Assembly: GCA_900073065.1 (NCBI GenBank)
Contig: FJOG01000008.1
Location: forward strand, 1,445,353-1,509,352
Direction: 5' to 3'
DNA from: Phialocephala subalpina
Taxonomy: Eukaryota; Ascomycota; Leotiomycetes; Helotiales; Mollisiaceae
DNA: 64,000 nucleotides
The notes below the pieces were generated by a model. The model was not told the origin of the DNA. It made no database searches and saw only the letters and a program-made list of their open reading frames with translations. Every line of letters starts with the position of its first letter. Within the stretch, counting starts at the first letter, position 1. Positions 12,478 through 24,206 of the stretch are shown here, in pieces. The position numbers and the translations under genes are program-made.

Positions 12478-13604
12478 ATGAAGCCTCCTGGAGCACCACG
12501 TCAACCACTAGGGGAGGTCTCCCCTAACCAGAGATCAAGAGTTATTAGTGCTCGCGATCATGGCATCCATGTTCCTGCTATTGCGCGCATGGAGAAGCTC
12601 CTAGATTCCACTTGCAGATCAATCATCAAAAACGCGCCAAACCAGACCTCATACATCACCAACAAACGCATAGGTGCACCTTCTGTCCTTACTCCTAGGG
12701 ACCACCGCCTTATACGACGTGCTATTGTAGTAAATCCAAAGATTACTGCCCAACAGCTTTTTGTTTCTTGTGCGCCTCACTCTTCTAAGAAGACAATCTA
12801 CCGGTACCTCAAAAAATCAGGCATACAGAAGTGGAGAGCCAAGCAGAGACCATTTCTTACTGCAGAGCATGCGCTACTGCGTATGGAATGGGCTCTAAAG
12901 TACGATGGGAAGCCTGTAGAGTTTTAGAGAAGGTTACGGTGGTCTGATGAGTGCTCAATTGAGCGTGGGAAGGGAGGTGCTATCCAATGGGTATACCGCA
13001 GGCGGGGTAACTTTCCCCTCCTTTATACACACTTTGTGCCCTAGCTAATTACTTATCAACGCTTTCAGGTGAAGCTCTAGAAATCTGGGCGATCCAAACC
13101 AAACCGCCAAAGGGTAAAACACAGATGTTTTGGGCAGCATTCGGCTTTGGAGTGAGGAGTGATTTGGTAGTCATGGAGGGAGACCAGAATGCGAAAAGAG
13201 GGGGCGTCACAGCTAAAGTATACCTCGAGGTCTTGCGCGAATACCTTCCTACGATTCTCGAACACGATAGCATCTTTATGCAAGATAATGCCCCTATACA
13301 CAAGGCACATAAGGTCAGGGACTTCTTTGAGGAGATGGGAATAGAAGTGATGGAATGGCCGCCATATTCACTAGACTTGAACCCCATAGAAAACCTATGG
13401 AAGATGCTAAAGGCAGAAATCGATAGAGCACACCCTGAGCTTAAGGGTATGGGCAATAGTATTGCAGTAATGGACTTTATGATAGAGTGTGCACAAGAGG
13501 CGTGGGAGACTTTGGCGCCAGAGCTCTTAAATAAGCTAGCTGAGGGGATGCAAAAGCGTGTAGACGCTGTGAAAGCTGCAAATGGGTGGTATACAAAATA
13601 CTGA
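12478..13604 (+). pseudogene. Tc1-family transposase with one in-frame stop
   Basis: Two exons, 12478-13006 and 13069-13604, join in phase (RRRG|EALEIW), giving 354 codons. The N-terminus has a helix-turn-helix region for end binding. The catalytic triad is visible: D in WSDECS, D in MQDNAP and E in LDLNPIENLWK, with 34 residues between the last two, which is the DD34E spacing of Tc1 enzymes. Codon 150 is TAG at 12925-12927, where the family usually has Trp (TGG) just before the first catalytic Asp block. A G-to-A change at TGG is what RIP produces on one strand. Everything else is intact, so inactivation looks recent. It could be a single-base error in the assembly. Confidence 0.82.
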
Positions 13605-13733
13605 ATTGGTAGAATTGTCAATTGAATACCTAGTTATCGCATGCTTTAATTAGAATGTGAATAACTTTAATTTTGATTATTTAATAGGATAAATGCGACA
13701 GTGAAGTGTGGTGAGGGAATGGCTGAATAAGCG

Positions 13734-13761
13734 AATCGTTCAGACTTGTGGCCATCCACTG
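13734..13761 (-). repeat. Right terminal inverted repeat of Tc1 element
   Basis: Read on the minus strand it begins CAGTGGATGGCCACAAGTCT, matching the left end. The TA target duplication follows at 13762-13763. Confidence 0.8.
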
Positions 13762-13763
13762 TA

Positions 13764-16250
13764 GATGCCTTGCATTTCGCCTACCAAGCCATAGCCACCA
13801 CCACATCACCAACAAAACCTCTGGTGGTATCTCGATGCCCAATGATATAGACCGTTGATACCTCTGCAGCTGTAATGCATCCTAAGACTATGTTTATGTC
13901 GAGTTCTAATCCGTGTTATAAATAACAGACGCGTCTACTTAATTGATGAGTGAGTCTCAGTGATGCAGCGACAGCGGCATCGTGGAGAGTCTGCGCCTTC
14001 GATGACCGCTGCATCGGGCGCAGCCTCGATTCATTGTGAAGGACATGCGTCTGTGAAATTCCTCGAGTAGATGGCATGAGAGAAGTGGCGTTGTTGCAGA
14101 TTGTAGGCATTCTGCCAGGTTGAGAAGCAAGAGATGCGCGATTGACCCCGCCAAATCGGTAGCGCTTTTTTCCCGGGCTGTGGCTTTGACCAGAGAAGGG
14201 TTCGGGCTTTGATGCATTGTGAACATAGGCCTCCTCGCTAAGTTTCAGGGGAATTGCCTGCCCCTGAAGCCTCGCTAGGGGGTAATCGAAGTAGGATGTT
14301 GAAGACTGCCGTACTCCGTATTCTCTGTCTTCATGTTCCAACAAATTTAGTGGATTAATTAATATAATGTGTGTGGGATGATGTTGCTCTACTTGCACAT
14401 GCATCAGTAATCTATCGTCTGTACAGAATGTTTGGAATAGTCAAGCACTTCAAAGGGCTTAAACAGGGTTATGTCGGAAAGACTTTCCATATCAAAATAT
14501 GCTTCAATTATCAATTATCACCTATCAGATTGGCAGATTAGTCTATGTCTTTGCTCTTATTTTCCCACCTTCACCAGTACATCTTAAAAACGTTTTGATT
14601 GCAAGCATAATCATGATAAGATTGACTTGCAAAAGGGTGAGAAGTTGCACATAGGAGAACAAGCAGGTAGGACAGTGGGATGGTAAGACGCATGTCTGAT
14701 TTAAATATGGCTTATCTTTATCTTAGGAGAAGGGGAAACGGAAGAAGCCTCGTAACTATTCCTTCCCCTGTGGTGAAATAGCATCATCCTCAAACCGCGA
14801 GGCTAGAAAAAGTAGAATTCACGCAAGAGAAAAGACGTTGACTCATCGTATCTTATGTGTAAAGGTGCCATAATTAAATACAGTTCTTTTCTATTGCTGC
14901 TTCATTCACATAATTCTTTGGTATAAATAGACAAACGTCGCCATTTCTTTCAAGATTACACTGCTGCAGATGACAGAATCTGCAAATATGGCGAGCACGA
15001 GTCCACGAAGCAGAGTACGGCATTGCTTATGGATTCATATTAGCGACCGGAGGTATAAGAGCTCCGTTTGATTCGTGGCATGCAAATAAGCTAGGATGTC
15101 TTCACTGAAGGGGGGTGCATGGACATGCGAAGTTGCAAGCGGGAGAACCTTACAACGTTGGTATTTGCCTAGAAGATGGTAGGAAAGTATGCCCTCTCTT
15201 CATCGCTGACGTTTGCTGGAAGTATAAGTTTGGAGGTTGATAGGAGACACTTGATAGCAGTGGCAAGTACTCGGATGATTGTATCATCCTTTCAAAGATA
15301 ATTTCCGCTCGAAGTAGATGCAGTGCTTTCAATCTCCCATACTTGCTAGGACTCTTTCAGACCACTTCAACATACCTTCCCGCCGAAGCTGCTGGTGTGT
15401 CTGGTTGTATAGGAAGAATTCGACTTACGAAGAACCGCTTTTACAGAAACCAAGGATCACAAAAGAAATACCAGGAATACGCTAGGCAGGAAGAAGAAGT
15501 CTTCAACAATCAGAAATGACTCAGTGACGGGAATTCTAGTCTAAGTCTGAAAGCCGATGCAGGACTCCTGAGGCGTAAACCTTTCACTCGCGTCAATGCT
15601 ACCACATGCTATAAAGTGTTCTCTTGACAGACGAGACCTGCCTACCAAGCACCCTTCCTCGAATTCCACTTGAGAGATATGGCACCCTCGGTCGCCACCG
15701 AGGCATGGCGAGTGGACAGGACGGACAGCATCATTTGCACGTGAAAAATATGTGTGTGGTCTGAACTTGTGGAGCAGGATAGTTACGCAATGATTGAGAC
15801 CGTATAAAGAGTTAATAATAACGGGAAATTGACAATGGAAGAAAATTGCCGCAAAGCCAGAAAGCATGTTCAGATGAAGCAGTAGCAGGGTGGAAAGTGT
15901 GTAGCGGAATGATAATGGGACTAGGAGAGGAGATTGTCTGAAAAAGGCAGAATCGTTAGATTGTAAGAGGCATCTAGCTTTATCGCGGGAGGAGCTTGAA
16001 CATTTTGGCCAGATGATGATGTGGAAGACTTGACCACTATCACAGAACAATGCAACACTTACAACCCAGGCAGTTATGAGATTCTCTCAAGTCTCAACAA
16101 GGAAAATGTACTTCGCAACGTGGGACATTGAAAAATCACAATAGCGGGGTAATTGCGGGGTATTGTAAATGTCAGAATCAATTGTCTCTCTCTAAAGAAC
16201 ACCCAGAACCAAAACCAAGATACAAGAAAGTCCATGCACGCAAAGAGCAC
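13764..16250. other. Gene-poor stretch, no gene supported
   Basis: This is 2.5 kb between the Tc1 element and the end of the FGAM synthase gene. A hairpin with 8-bp arms TTCAGGGG/CCCCTGAA lies at 14244-14268. The minus-strand frames at 13916-14404 and 15541-16050 (162 and 169 codons) have no domain, no signal peptide and no splice partner that I could find, so they are not called. Confidence 0.45.
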
Positions 16251-19200
16251 TCAACCAACCCACCGTCTAGCACTCCTGAACATCCTAACCCAAGGTCCGA
16301 ATTCTCCCCACTGCTCCGCCTTCTCCTTCGGCACGTAGCTTCCAACATCAACCATGATAGTTCTCTCAGGATGAGGCATCATAGCCAATACTCTTCCATC
16401 AAGAGACCTAACACCAGCAATACCCTCAGGACTACCATTGGCATTGAATGGATAGCGAGTGGTGACGCTGTCTCTGTTGTCCGTATACCGGATTGGGATC
16501 AAGCCATCAGAATTCATAGCCTCGAGATGACTCTGATGTCTGAACGAAGCTCTGCCCTCTCCGTGTGAAACAACAATAGGCAACGAAGACCCATTCATTC
16601 GGTGCAAGAACACAGAGGGATTCTTAGCGTTGGTATCCTGAATCTTGACCATTGAAACTCTGGCCTCGAACTGCTCACTCTTATTCTCTAAGAAGAGCGG
16701 CCAATGATGGGTCCCAGGAATCAATTCCGCGATCCTAGTCAACATTTGGCAGCCATTGCAGACACCGAGAGCAAAGGTATCTGGTCTCTCGAAGAAACGC
16801 TTGAACTCTGGTCGAGCATTATCCTCATGCATGAGGATGGATTTGGCCCAGCCTTGACCAGCGCCAAGGACGTCACCGTAGGAGAATCCACCGCAGGCAG
16901 CGATGCCAACAAAAGTTGAGAGAGAATAGCCGGAAATGATGTCGGTCATGTGGACATCGATGGGGTCAAAGCCGGCGGCTTTGAAAGCGAAAGCCATCTC
17001 AGAATGCCCATTGACGCCTTGTTCTCGGAGAATGGCGACACGGGGAGCTTTGGCGAAGTATGATGTGAGGGAAGAGGTGAGCGGAAGAATGGTATCTTTG
17101 GGGTCGAAGGTTAGCTTGTAGTGGAGACCGGGATCATGGTCGTCTTTGATGTTTTCATATTCGGCATCAGCGCACTCGATGTTGTCTCGGATTCGTTGCA
17201 TCTGATATGAGGTAGTGGACCAGAGTTGTTGCAATTCGGAGCGTTCCATGCGTAGAATTGATGTTTGGCCAAAGCGGATGGACAGTTGCTGCTTCGATGA
17301 CTTGGGAACACGACCAATCTTTCTAACCAAGCCCTTAGGTGGACCGCATGTCGAGAAACAGCTGATGAACTTCATCTCATCTGCTTTGCGAACTTGGAAT
17401 ATGGCACCAAGCTCCTCATTGAAGAGAGTGTCTAGCACATCGGGTAGTGCTGAGCTCTTGCAGAAGCTGTCGATCATGATTTCTGCTCCGCATCGGCCTG
17501 CGAACATCATCTCAGCGAGGGTCGTGATCATGCCTCCATCTGAGATATCGTGGTAGGCGAGGACTACTCCTGTCTCATGCATTTGAGAAATAGCATCAAA
17601 ATAGTCGCGTATAAGGTCTGGATCTCTGACATCAGGAGCCTCATTTCCTACTTGGCCAAAGGTTTGGGCTAATGCCGATCCACCCAATACTTTGTGACCT
17701 TGTGCGAGATCGACGTACATCAAAATAGTCTCTCCAACGTCCTCGATTCGTCGCAGGGCAGGAGTCCAGGTATTTCTGACGTTTGCAACAGGTGCGAAGG
17801 CAGAGATTACTACTGTCATGGGAGCGGTTACACCCTTGGCCTCTCCAGTCGCTTGATCTTTCCATGAAGCCTTCATTGATGTGGAGTCTTTGCCGACAGG
17901 AATGCTGATACCGAGTGCAGGGCACAGCTCCATACCTATAGCATGGACTGCTTCGTATAGAGCGGCTCCCTCTCCAGGATGGTTGACTGCTGCCATCCAA
18001 TTCGCTGAGAGACGGACTCTAGCAAGGTCTCCTTCCTTTGCACGAAGGATGTGTGCTGCAGCAAGGTTCAACAAACTCTCGGCTACAGCCATTCTGGCAG
18101 ATGCAGCTGGAGAGATGAGAGCGAGCGTAGGCTTTTCTCCCATGCTCATTGCCTCTCCGGTTTTGATTTTATCACCGATATTTAAGGCAGTAACGGTTAC
18201 CTGTTTGTCAAGATCTCGGAGTTAGTTTACTTCTTTTAGATAGTTTCGAGAGTGCAGGGAATAACTCTCCGAGAAATTGACACTTACAGCGCAATCGGCA
18301 ACAGGAGTCTGCCATGGGCCGACCATTTGATCTCTCGTTGTCATGCCTCCCACAGTTCGATCGCCGATAGTGATCAGGAATGATTTAGAGCCTACTGATG
18401 GCAATCGAAAAACACGCTCAACGGCCCTCGCCAGCAAATCATGCTCCGGAAACTGAGGGTAGACAACCATGAGACATTTTCGGGCATCGAAGTGCGTCAG
18501 AACTGGCTTTCTTGACGTGACAATACGATCGAGTCTTCTGTCCTTAGGAAACAAGGTTGGCATTGGTACGTCGATTGGCATAGGGTATTCGGTAGACTCT
18601 CGATCAGAGACGATAAGTCTCGCAACGCCGTCCTGATCCTTCTCCAAAACGGTGCCGACATCAGAGAATCCACATCGTTCTCGGTCTGGAAACATTAGCA
18701 TGAGCTTGAAAAGCTTTTGAGTCAGCCTTACTGCAGATGCTGACGAATCTGTTGAGGCCATCTTTGTTGACTATCATAACGTATCGCTCTTGTGCTTCAC
18801 AACACCATATCTAGTACCCAAGATCTCGGTGTCAGTGTTCCTATTTCCAGGCAGTTCAAAGAGGAGAGTAAAATGTTCCAGGAGCCTTGGGACATTCAAG
18901 ACCCTCAAAACAAAAGAGAAAGGGAACATTGCTCCAAGAAGGTGGGCTTACCTGGAGTGGACTCATACTCCTATCGGCATTTTCCACTTGCCTGAGCTCA
19001 AAGTTTCCGCCATACCCAGCATCCTTAACAAGCTCAGGTAACGCATTTGAAAGCCCTCCAGCACCAACATCGTGGATGAAGGCAATTGGGTTGTTCTCTC
19101 CTAGTGCTACACATGCATTGATGACCATCTGAGCTCTGCGTTCCATCTCTGGATTGCCACGCTGAACACTATCAAAGTCTAGCTCAACAGAACTTTCTCC

Positions 19201-20784
19201 AGAGGCGTTACTGGAAGCAGCTCCGCCACCAAGACCGATGAGCATTGCTGGACCACCAAGGACAATCACATGAGCACCTTCTTTGACGTCTCGTCCATCC
19301 TTGAGAGCGAACTGTGGCCGGACAGTACCCACACCTCCTGCAATCATGATACTACGGCCGGAGTCAGTATGGCTTCTAGTCAAAACTCATGTGTGGACTT
19401 GCAAGGCGGCAGTCTCAATTTTACTGCCTGTGTGATCTTGTCGAGGTGCACGAGTCAGGAGCAACACACTTCTCGAGACTCTAGAGACAACGCGAAAAAA
19501 AAAACTATTCACACGAGAAACTGAGACTTACGGCTTGTGGTACCCGCGAATCTCGTGTCCATCAACGCCAGTATCCACATCAGCCAGAAGAGTTCGGAAG
19601 CATCCGGTAAGGCAAGGTCTCCCAAACTCGTTATTGAAACGAGCACTGCCAATGGGAGCTTCGAGCATGATATCCAGACTGCTAGCATAGTGTGCAGGCT
19701 TACCAATGTCGATTTCCCAAGGTTCCTTGTGATCTGGAATCAATAGGTCAGAGACCCAGAAACCGCAAAGGCCAGCCTTGGGCGTGGATCCTCTTCCTAC
19801 TGCACCTTCGTCTCTGATCTCTCCACCAGAACCAGTCGCAGCTCCAGGGAAGGGAGAGATCGCTGTTGGGTGGTTGTGGGTCTCCACTTTGGCAAGGAAA
19901 TGTACCTTCTCCTTGGTTTGTTTCCAACTTCCAGTAGAATAGTCAGGCGCCCAGAAACTTGCCATCTCGCCTTCCAAAACAGCTGCATTATCACTGTATG
20001 CCGAGACGGTGTATCCAGGGTTCTGCCTATGCGTGTTGCGAATCATCTCAAAAAGACTCGGGCCCATACTCATACCATCAATGGTCCAGCTGGCGTTGAA
20101 TTGCTTGTGTCTGCAATGTTCTGAGTTGACCTGGGCAAACATAAAGAGCTCAATGTCGTGTGGATTCCTCCCCAGCTGTTTGTATGCCTGGACGAGATAC
20201 TCCATTTCCAGCTGATCGAGAGCAAGTCCTCGCTCTTTGTTGTACGCCTTCAATACTTGAATGGCATCGGCTCCCTCGGCTGACAGGTTAATGACCTCCA
20301 AAGGATATGGCTGGCCTTCAGCAAACATCTGATGGAGATCCGGCTCGGCCTTACTGATGTTCTCAGTCATTCGATCGTAGAGAACATCTTTGAATGGAAT
20401 GTCCTCGCTTTCGAATGGTTCAGCAAAGGTAACCAAAATTGCGCGGCCTCGTTCGATGCGCTCCACCTCCGTCTTGAAACCGCAAACGTGAGCGATGCTC
20501 GTGGCTTTGGAGCTCCATGGGGAGATATTTCGTGGAGTAATGTAGTAGATTTCGGAGAGATTTCCAGGCTGTTTTTCCAAACCTTTGGCATCAGATGTTC
20601 CTGGAATAAGTTGAGAAATTTTGCCCTTGATAGAATCGTTTCCTGGTTGTTTCAAGTGCGTATAATGTATCCAAACGCCTTCAATTTCGCGGACTTGCGT
20701 CCTCAGCTTGTTAATTCTATCCTTGAGCTTTTCAGCCTCTGACGAGGTAAAGCAGGCATCGCCTGGAAAGGTGAGATGCTCCAT
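16251..20784 (-). CDS. ADE6: Phosphoribosylformylglycinamidine synthase (FGAM synthase)
   Basis: Five exons fit in phase: 20784-19532, 19375-18952, 18810-18732, 18685-18288 and 18200-16251, giving 1367 residues, close to the length of yeast Ade6. The enzyme converts FGAR plus glutamine and ATP to FGAM, the fourth step of de novo purine synthesis, in the cytosol. The order is an N-terminal PurS-like domain, a linker, two AIRS-type synthetase halves ([39 protein letters not shown]) and a C-terminal class I glutaminase. The glutaminase nucleophile is the Cys of [10 protein letters not shown] near residue 1199, and its His is in MMPHPERT near the end. The start [19 protein letters not shown] is the first that suits the family. 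It is divergent from the PQ-loop gene, with 417 bp between start codons. Confidence 0.95.
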
Positions 20785-21201
20785 CTTGTGAGCGTGGGAG
20801 CAATGACTTGGGCTAAATATTTTTTGTGAAAATGATATGGCGGGGTCGAGGGGTCGGAAAAACGGTCGGACCGGGCAAGCAACGAAAAATTCATTTTGAT
20901 CCGAAGCGTCATGAATCCGGACCCTAAGTGGCGCATAAAATGCCAATCAGCTCCGCCCTTGCATCCGTGGCTGATGCCATCTAATCTCAAAAAAAAATTA
21001 CTTGGCCTGAATGCTTAAATCCTGATGAGCATCTCACCCTTTGTCGGACATTCAACGCGTGTATTCTACCATCACTCCCCTTATTTGTACATATCAACGT
21101 GGATAGGCGCTTTGGAGAATCGAATACATCAGAACCGACATTTACGACGCGCTTTCACTACAGATTTCAATAATCCAACTAGATCCGATATTTACGACAC
21201 C
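20785..21201. promoter_or_regulatory. Shared divergent upstream region (ADE6 / PQ-loop)
   Basis: The two start codons face away from each other across 417 bp, so both promoters must lie here. The stretch contains an A-run at about 20991-20998. I could not assign a specific factor site. Confidence 0.55.
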
Positions 21202-22158
21202 ATGGGAATCCTTTCCTGGATAACGGGAGCAATTGCTCCTATTTTCATTATCATATCACCAATAACTTCATATGCCGACCAGACGTACTCGATACATCGG
21301 ACAAAATCTAGCGCTGGCTTCTCGATGGACATTCCATTGATTATGCTGGTGGCATCTCTATTAAGGTACGTTGCAACACCCGCCAGAACTGCGAACGGAA
21401 CTGATATGATCCGTAGGGTTTTCTACTACCCTGGCGCAAAATTCGATATCTCCTTACTTATACAATCTTTCATAATGATTGCGATTCAAATAGTCCTGCT
21501 GAAAGTGGCATTGGATCATCGACCATCACCATCCTCGAAAGGAGGAGAAGCACATCTGCCGTTTGTTGGAGCTAGAGAAGGCGAGTTTGGGGTCTCAAGA
21601 CCATACAACTTCTGGCAATGGCGATCCCCCAAGCCGTGAGTCTTCCTCCAGGATATCCATGGTCTGCGACCAGCCACTGATTAGGGTGCATGCAGATACT
21701 GGCAATTTCTCCTTTACCTCTTCATCGGCCTCACATGCTTCGAGCTCCTCCTCTCGCCGATCCCCTCATTATACTCCCTATACTCTGCCAGTATCGGCGT
21801 CATCGGCCTTTCGATCGAAGCCACACTCCCTCTCCCGCAGATCCTAGCAAACTTCCGCGCGAGATCTTGCAAGGGATTCCGATTGTCAGTGCTTGCCAGT
21901 TGGATTGCGGGTGATATCATGAAGATGTTTTGGTTTTTTACAGCCACCTCTGAGATCCCGTGGACCTTCAAGCTCTGCGGTATCTTCCAGATGTGTTGCG
22001 ACTTGTTTCTTGGTGGGCAGTATTGGGTGTATGGCGACAAGGGAGAACCTGTCATCAAAGAACATGAGATGAGGATGAATGGGCACGCATATGATCATCA
22101 TGCACAGTCGACCGGAATGAGAACACCTGTGGGGGAGAAGGATGTAAGACTAGGATAG
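21202..22158 (+). CDS. PQ-loop repeat membrane protein
   Basis: Three exons, 21202-21365, 21417-21635 and 21696-22158, give 281 residues. The first intron is 51 nt and happens to be open, so a naive frame reads through it. Removing it gives SLLR|VFYYPGAKFD, which is the usual family sequence. About seven hydrophobic segments are present, with PQ-loop-like turns (SPITSYADQTYSI in the first half, LPLPQILANFRARSCKGFR in the second). Proteins of this group include cystine, lysine and sugar transporters of vacuole, lysosome or Golgi membranes and scramblase-related factors. The cargo is not deducible. The start MGILSWITGAIAPIF begins at the first membrane span. Several in-frame upstream codons exist but encode hydrophilic sequence unlike the family. 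Confidence 0.87.
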
Positions 22159-23274
22159 ATGTTTGTTTGTATAATGAAACACTTAGAACTGTGGCCCGCC
22201 TTTGGCGCGGAAAGTGGTGTGGAAGCTTTCCCTAGCATCGATGTTTTCAATGTCCTAGCTCCGTGAGGACTTTCTCAATCAACTTCACCCGGCTGTCTGG
22301 CTACCTGGTCGCCTCGCTCCTTGGCTATCGTCGGCCAAGGTTATCACAATAGGGAAGATGCACACGTCCAGAAAGTGTCAGCCCGGCCAGGACATTAAAA
22401 ACTGCAGAAATCCGCCTCATTTCGATTCCATCGGCCTATCTTCCATCTCCGACTCGTCCATAGATCAAAACATTAATTGTTTTCTCAAGCTCTTCATAGG
22501 CAACTATCCCGAATGTCCCCAATTCTCGAGTCATTCTCGTGCCTAACTTTGTGCAATCGCCATCGACCCCTTGGCCCATCGCTAACACCTCCAACTCAAT
22601 TCATTGCAGCATACTCCATATATCAGCAGTCTTTGCTTAAACGACTTCGAAATGCGCAGCCTCTTCGAATGTCCCAGGGTCATTCTCCCGTCCTAGAGTA
22701 CCGCACCCTACCGTAACAGCAGATGGTACCAGCCCCAGCCCACCGGATTTGGCCCAGTTTTCACATCGCGAGCCATCTCATCCCGTCAGTGTTTGCTCAA
22801 ATGACTTCGACGGGCAAGTATTCCGAATGTCCCCAAACATTGTCAGTTCCTCGAGTCCTTGACCTTGCAAGTCCAATTGCCAACAGCTCTTTACGATTGG
22901 CTGCCGCCTTTAGATCCCGTCACATCTCACAATCCGAAGCCACGGGCCGAGAGATCTGTGCGATAGCCCGAAAGAAGCAATTCAGGTACCGGGGAAGGAT
23001 CGATAGGTGGGCGGAGCTGGGCGAGGGACCGGGAGGAGTTGGAGGCTGGTTGCAGGTTGGAGTTGGGTGGGGTTTCGCTAGAGGTGAGTGTAAATGTGAA
23101 GCTCGCGTGAATGACATCGAGACAACCTTTATTGAACAACGAGCGAACAATGCCAACAACAATAGAAAATGACCTGGAAATTTGTAGGATCGCGATACAG
23201 ATGATAAGATACAAGTGTAGAAACTCGAATGATCTCTTTGCGGCTAGAATTGATGATTTGCGCTTAAGTTTGCT
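22159..23274. other. Intergenic with degenerate short repeats
   Basis: There is no gene. A motif around CCGAATGTCCCC recurs at about 22508, 22672 and 22829. Two of the copies are preceded by related CAGT.TTTGCT.AAA.GACTTCGA sequence (about 22628 and 22791), suggesting a decayed tandem duplication. The 149-codon frame at 22723-23172 has no domain support. Confidence 0.45.
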
Positions 23275-24206
23275 TTGCTAGATTGTATTGCGTTGCTGGG
23301 GACATTCACACACAATCACGGCAACTGCACAATTCACGCGCTCGAGATCCCTCTCCCAACCCACTCACTTTCTAGAGGTCTCCCCATTTCCAAGCCAGCC
23401 TCGCTAATTCCACCTCGCCCTTCTCGCCTTTCTCGAAACTTATTTAATCCCCTCCTCTCCACTCTAACCCCGACTTCCTCCTTCCTTATTACAACCTCGA
23501 CCCAACCTCGCAACTACAACTTCTCAATACTCAACTCAAGCAGTAAGTATCTCCAATACTCCTTTCAATTGTTTCTTCTTCAACACCTGCTTCATCCTTC
23601 CAACCTTCGCTGACCTCCTCCACCAGATCGATCAATTCAGCCAAGCAAGTCGATCTTGACCACCAACGTCAAGACGTCATACCGAACAACAAAACACAAT
23701 CTAACAAATAAGTAAGCTCATTGATCTTTCCACACTCTTCCCATCAACTCCCTTGCTTCTTCCCCAATCAATGGTCCCCATCGTCGTGGTACATTTTTTC
23801 ACTGCGTTCTCCAAATTCCCGATCTCCTCCTTCTCCTCAGCCTCACCTTCAACCCTTCTCGCTGCTTTCTCGCCCTACCACATCAACCCACAAGCTCTTC
23901 CTCTTCCCAACCTCAACTCAACCTCGATACAACCTTTCCTCTTCACAACTCCAACCAACCTCAACATATACTCAACTCTTCAACACATCTTTCACTCCTT
24001 GTCTTTGATCTTCGTTCAGGACTTCAACCATTGCCAGATAATCTTCTGCCATCCTCTTCAGCTGCCACAGTCCGGTACTTTCGATCTCCAACCTTCGCCC
24101 ATGACGATCACCTTTGGAGATCGAGTCATCACCTTGCTTCATACATACTGGAAGGACATTAATGCTAACTTGCCTTTCTTTCAGATACCACCGAACAACC
24201 GTCACC
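23275..24206 (+). promoter_or_regulatory. Pyrimidine-rich leader of the module-array gene, with probable 5' UTR introns
   Basis: The strand is strongly C/T-rich, as in promoters and leaders of well expressed fungal genes. Two probable leader introns can be read. One is 23543-23626 (donor GTAAGT, acceptor CACCAG). The other is 23712-24184 (donor GTAAGC, acceptor TTTCAG), ending 22 nt before the ATG. The context before the start is CACCATG. The splicing is inferred from the signals only. Confidence 0.5.

Larger units (their letters stand above)
12399..13763 (+). mobile_element. Tc1/mariner DNA transposon, full length
   Basis: The element spans 12401-13761 (1361 bp) between TA dinucleotides at 12399-12400 and 13762-13763. 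Its ends are inverted repeats of about 28 bp: CAGTAAGTGGCCACAAGTCT on the left matches CAGTGGATGGCCACAAGTCT on the right strand-reversed. The only changes between those 20-base ends are transitions. It carries one transposase gene with a 62-nt intron. It lies in the upstream region of NLR2 and is transcribed away from it. Confidence 0.88.

Noticed and set aside
15541..16050. 169-codon minus-strand frame between the Tc1 element and the FGAM synthase gene
   Set aside because: No domain, signal peptide or splice partner was found and its composition looks like non-coding DNA. RNA evidence would be needed.
21366..21416. Open read-through of the first PQ-loop intron
   Set aside because: It is 51 nt without a stop, but has a good GTACGT donor and TAG acceptor. 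The spliced product matches the family while the read-through adds a polar insert in a membrane span.
22723..23172. 149-codon plus-strand frame before the array gene
   Set aside because: It overlaps the degenerate repeats, has no domain, and its Gly/Trp-rich part reflects a G-rich tract.
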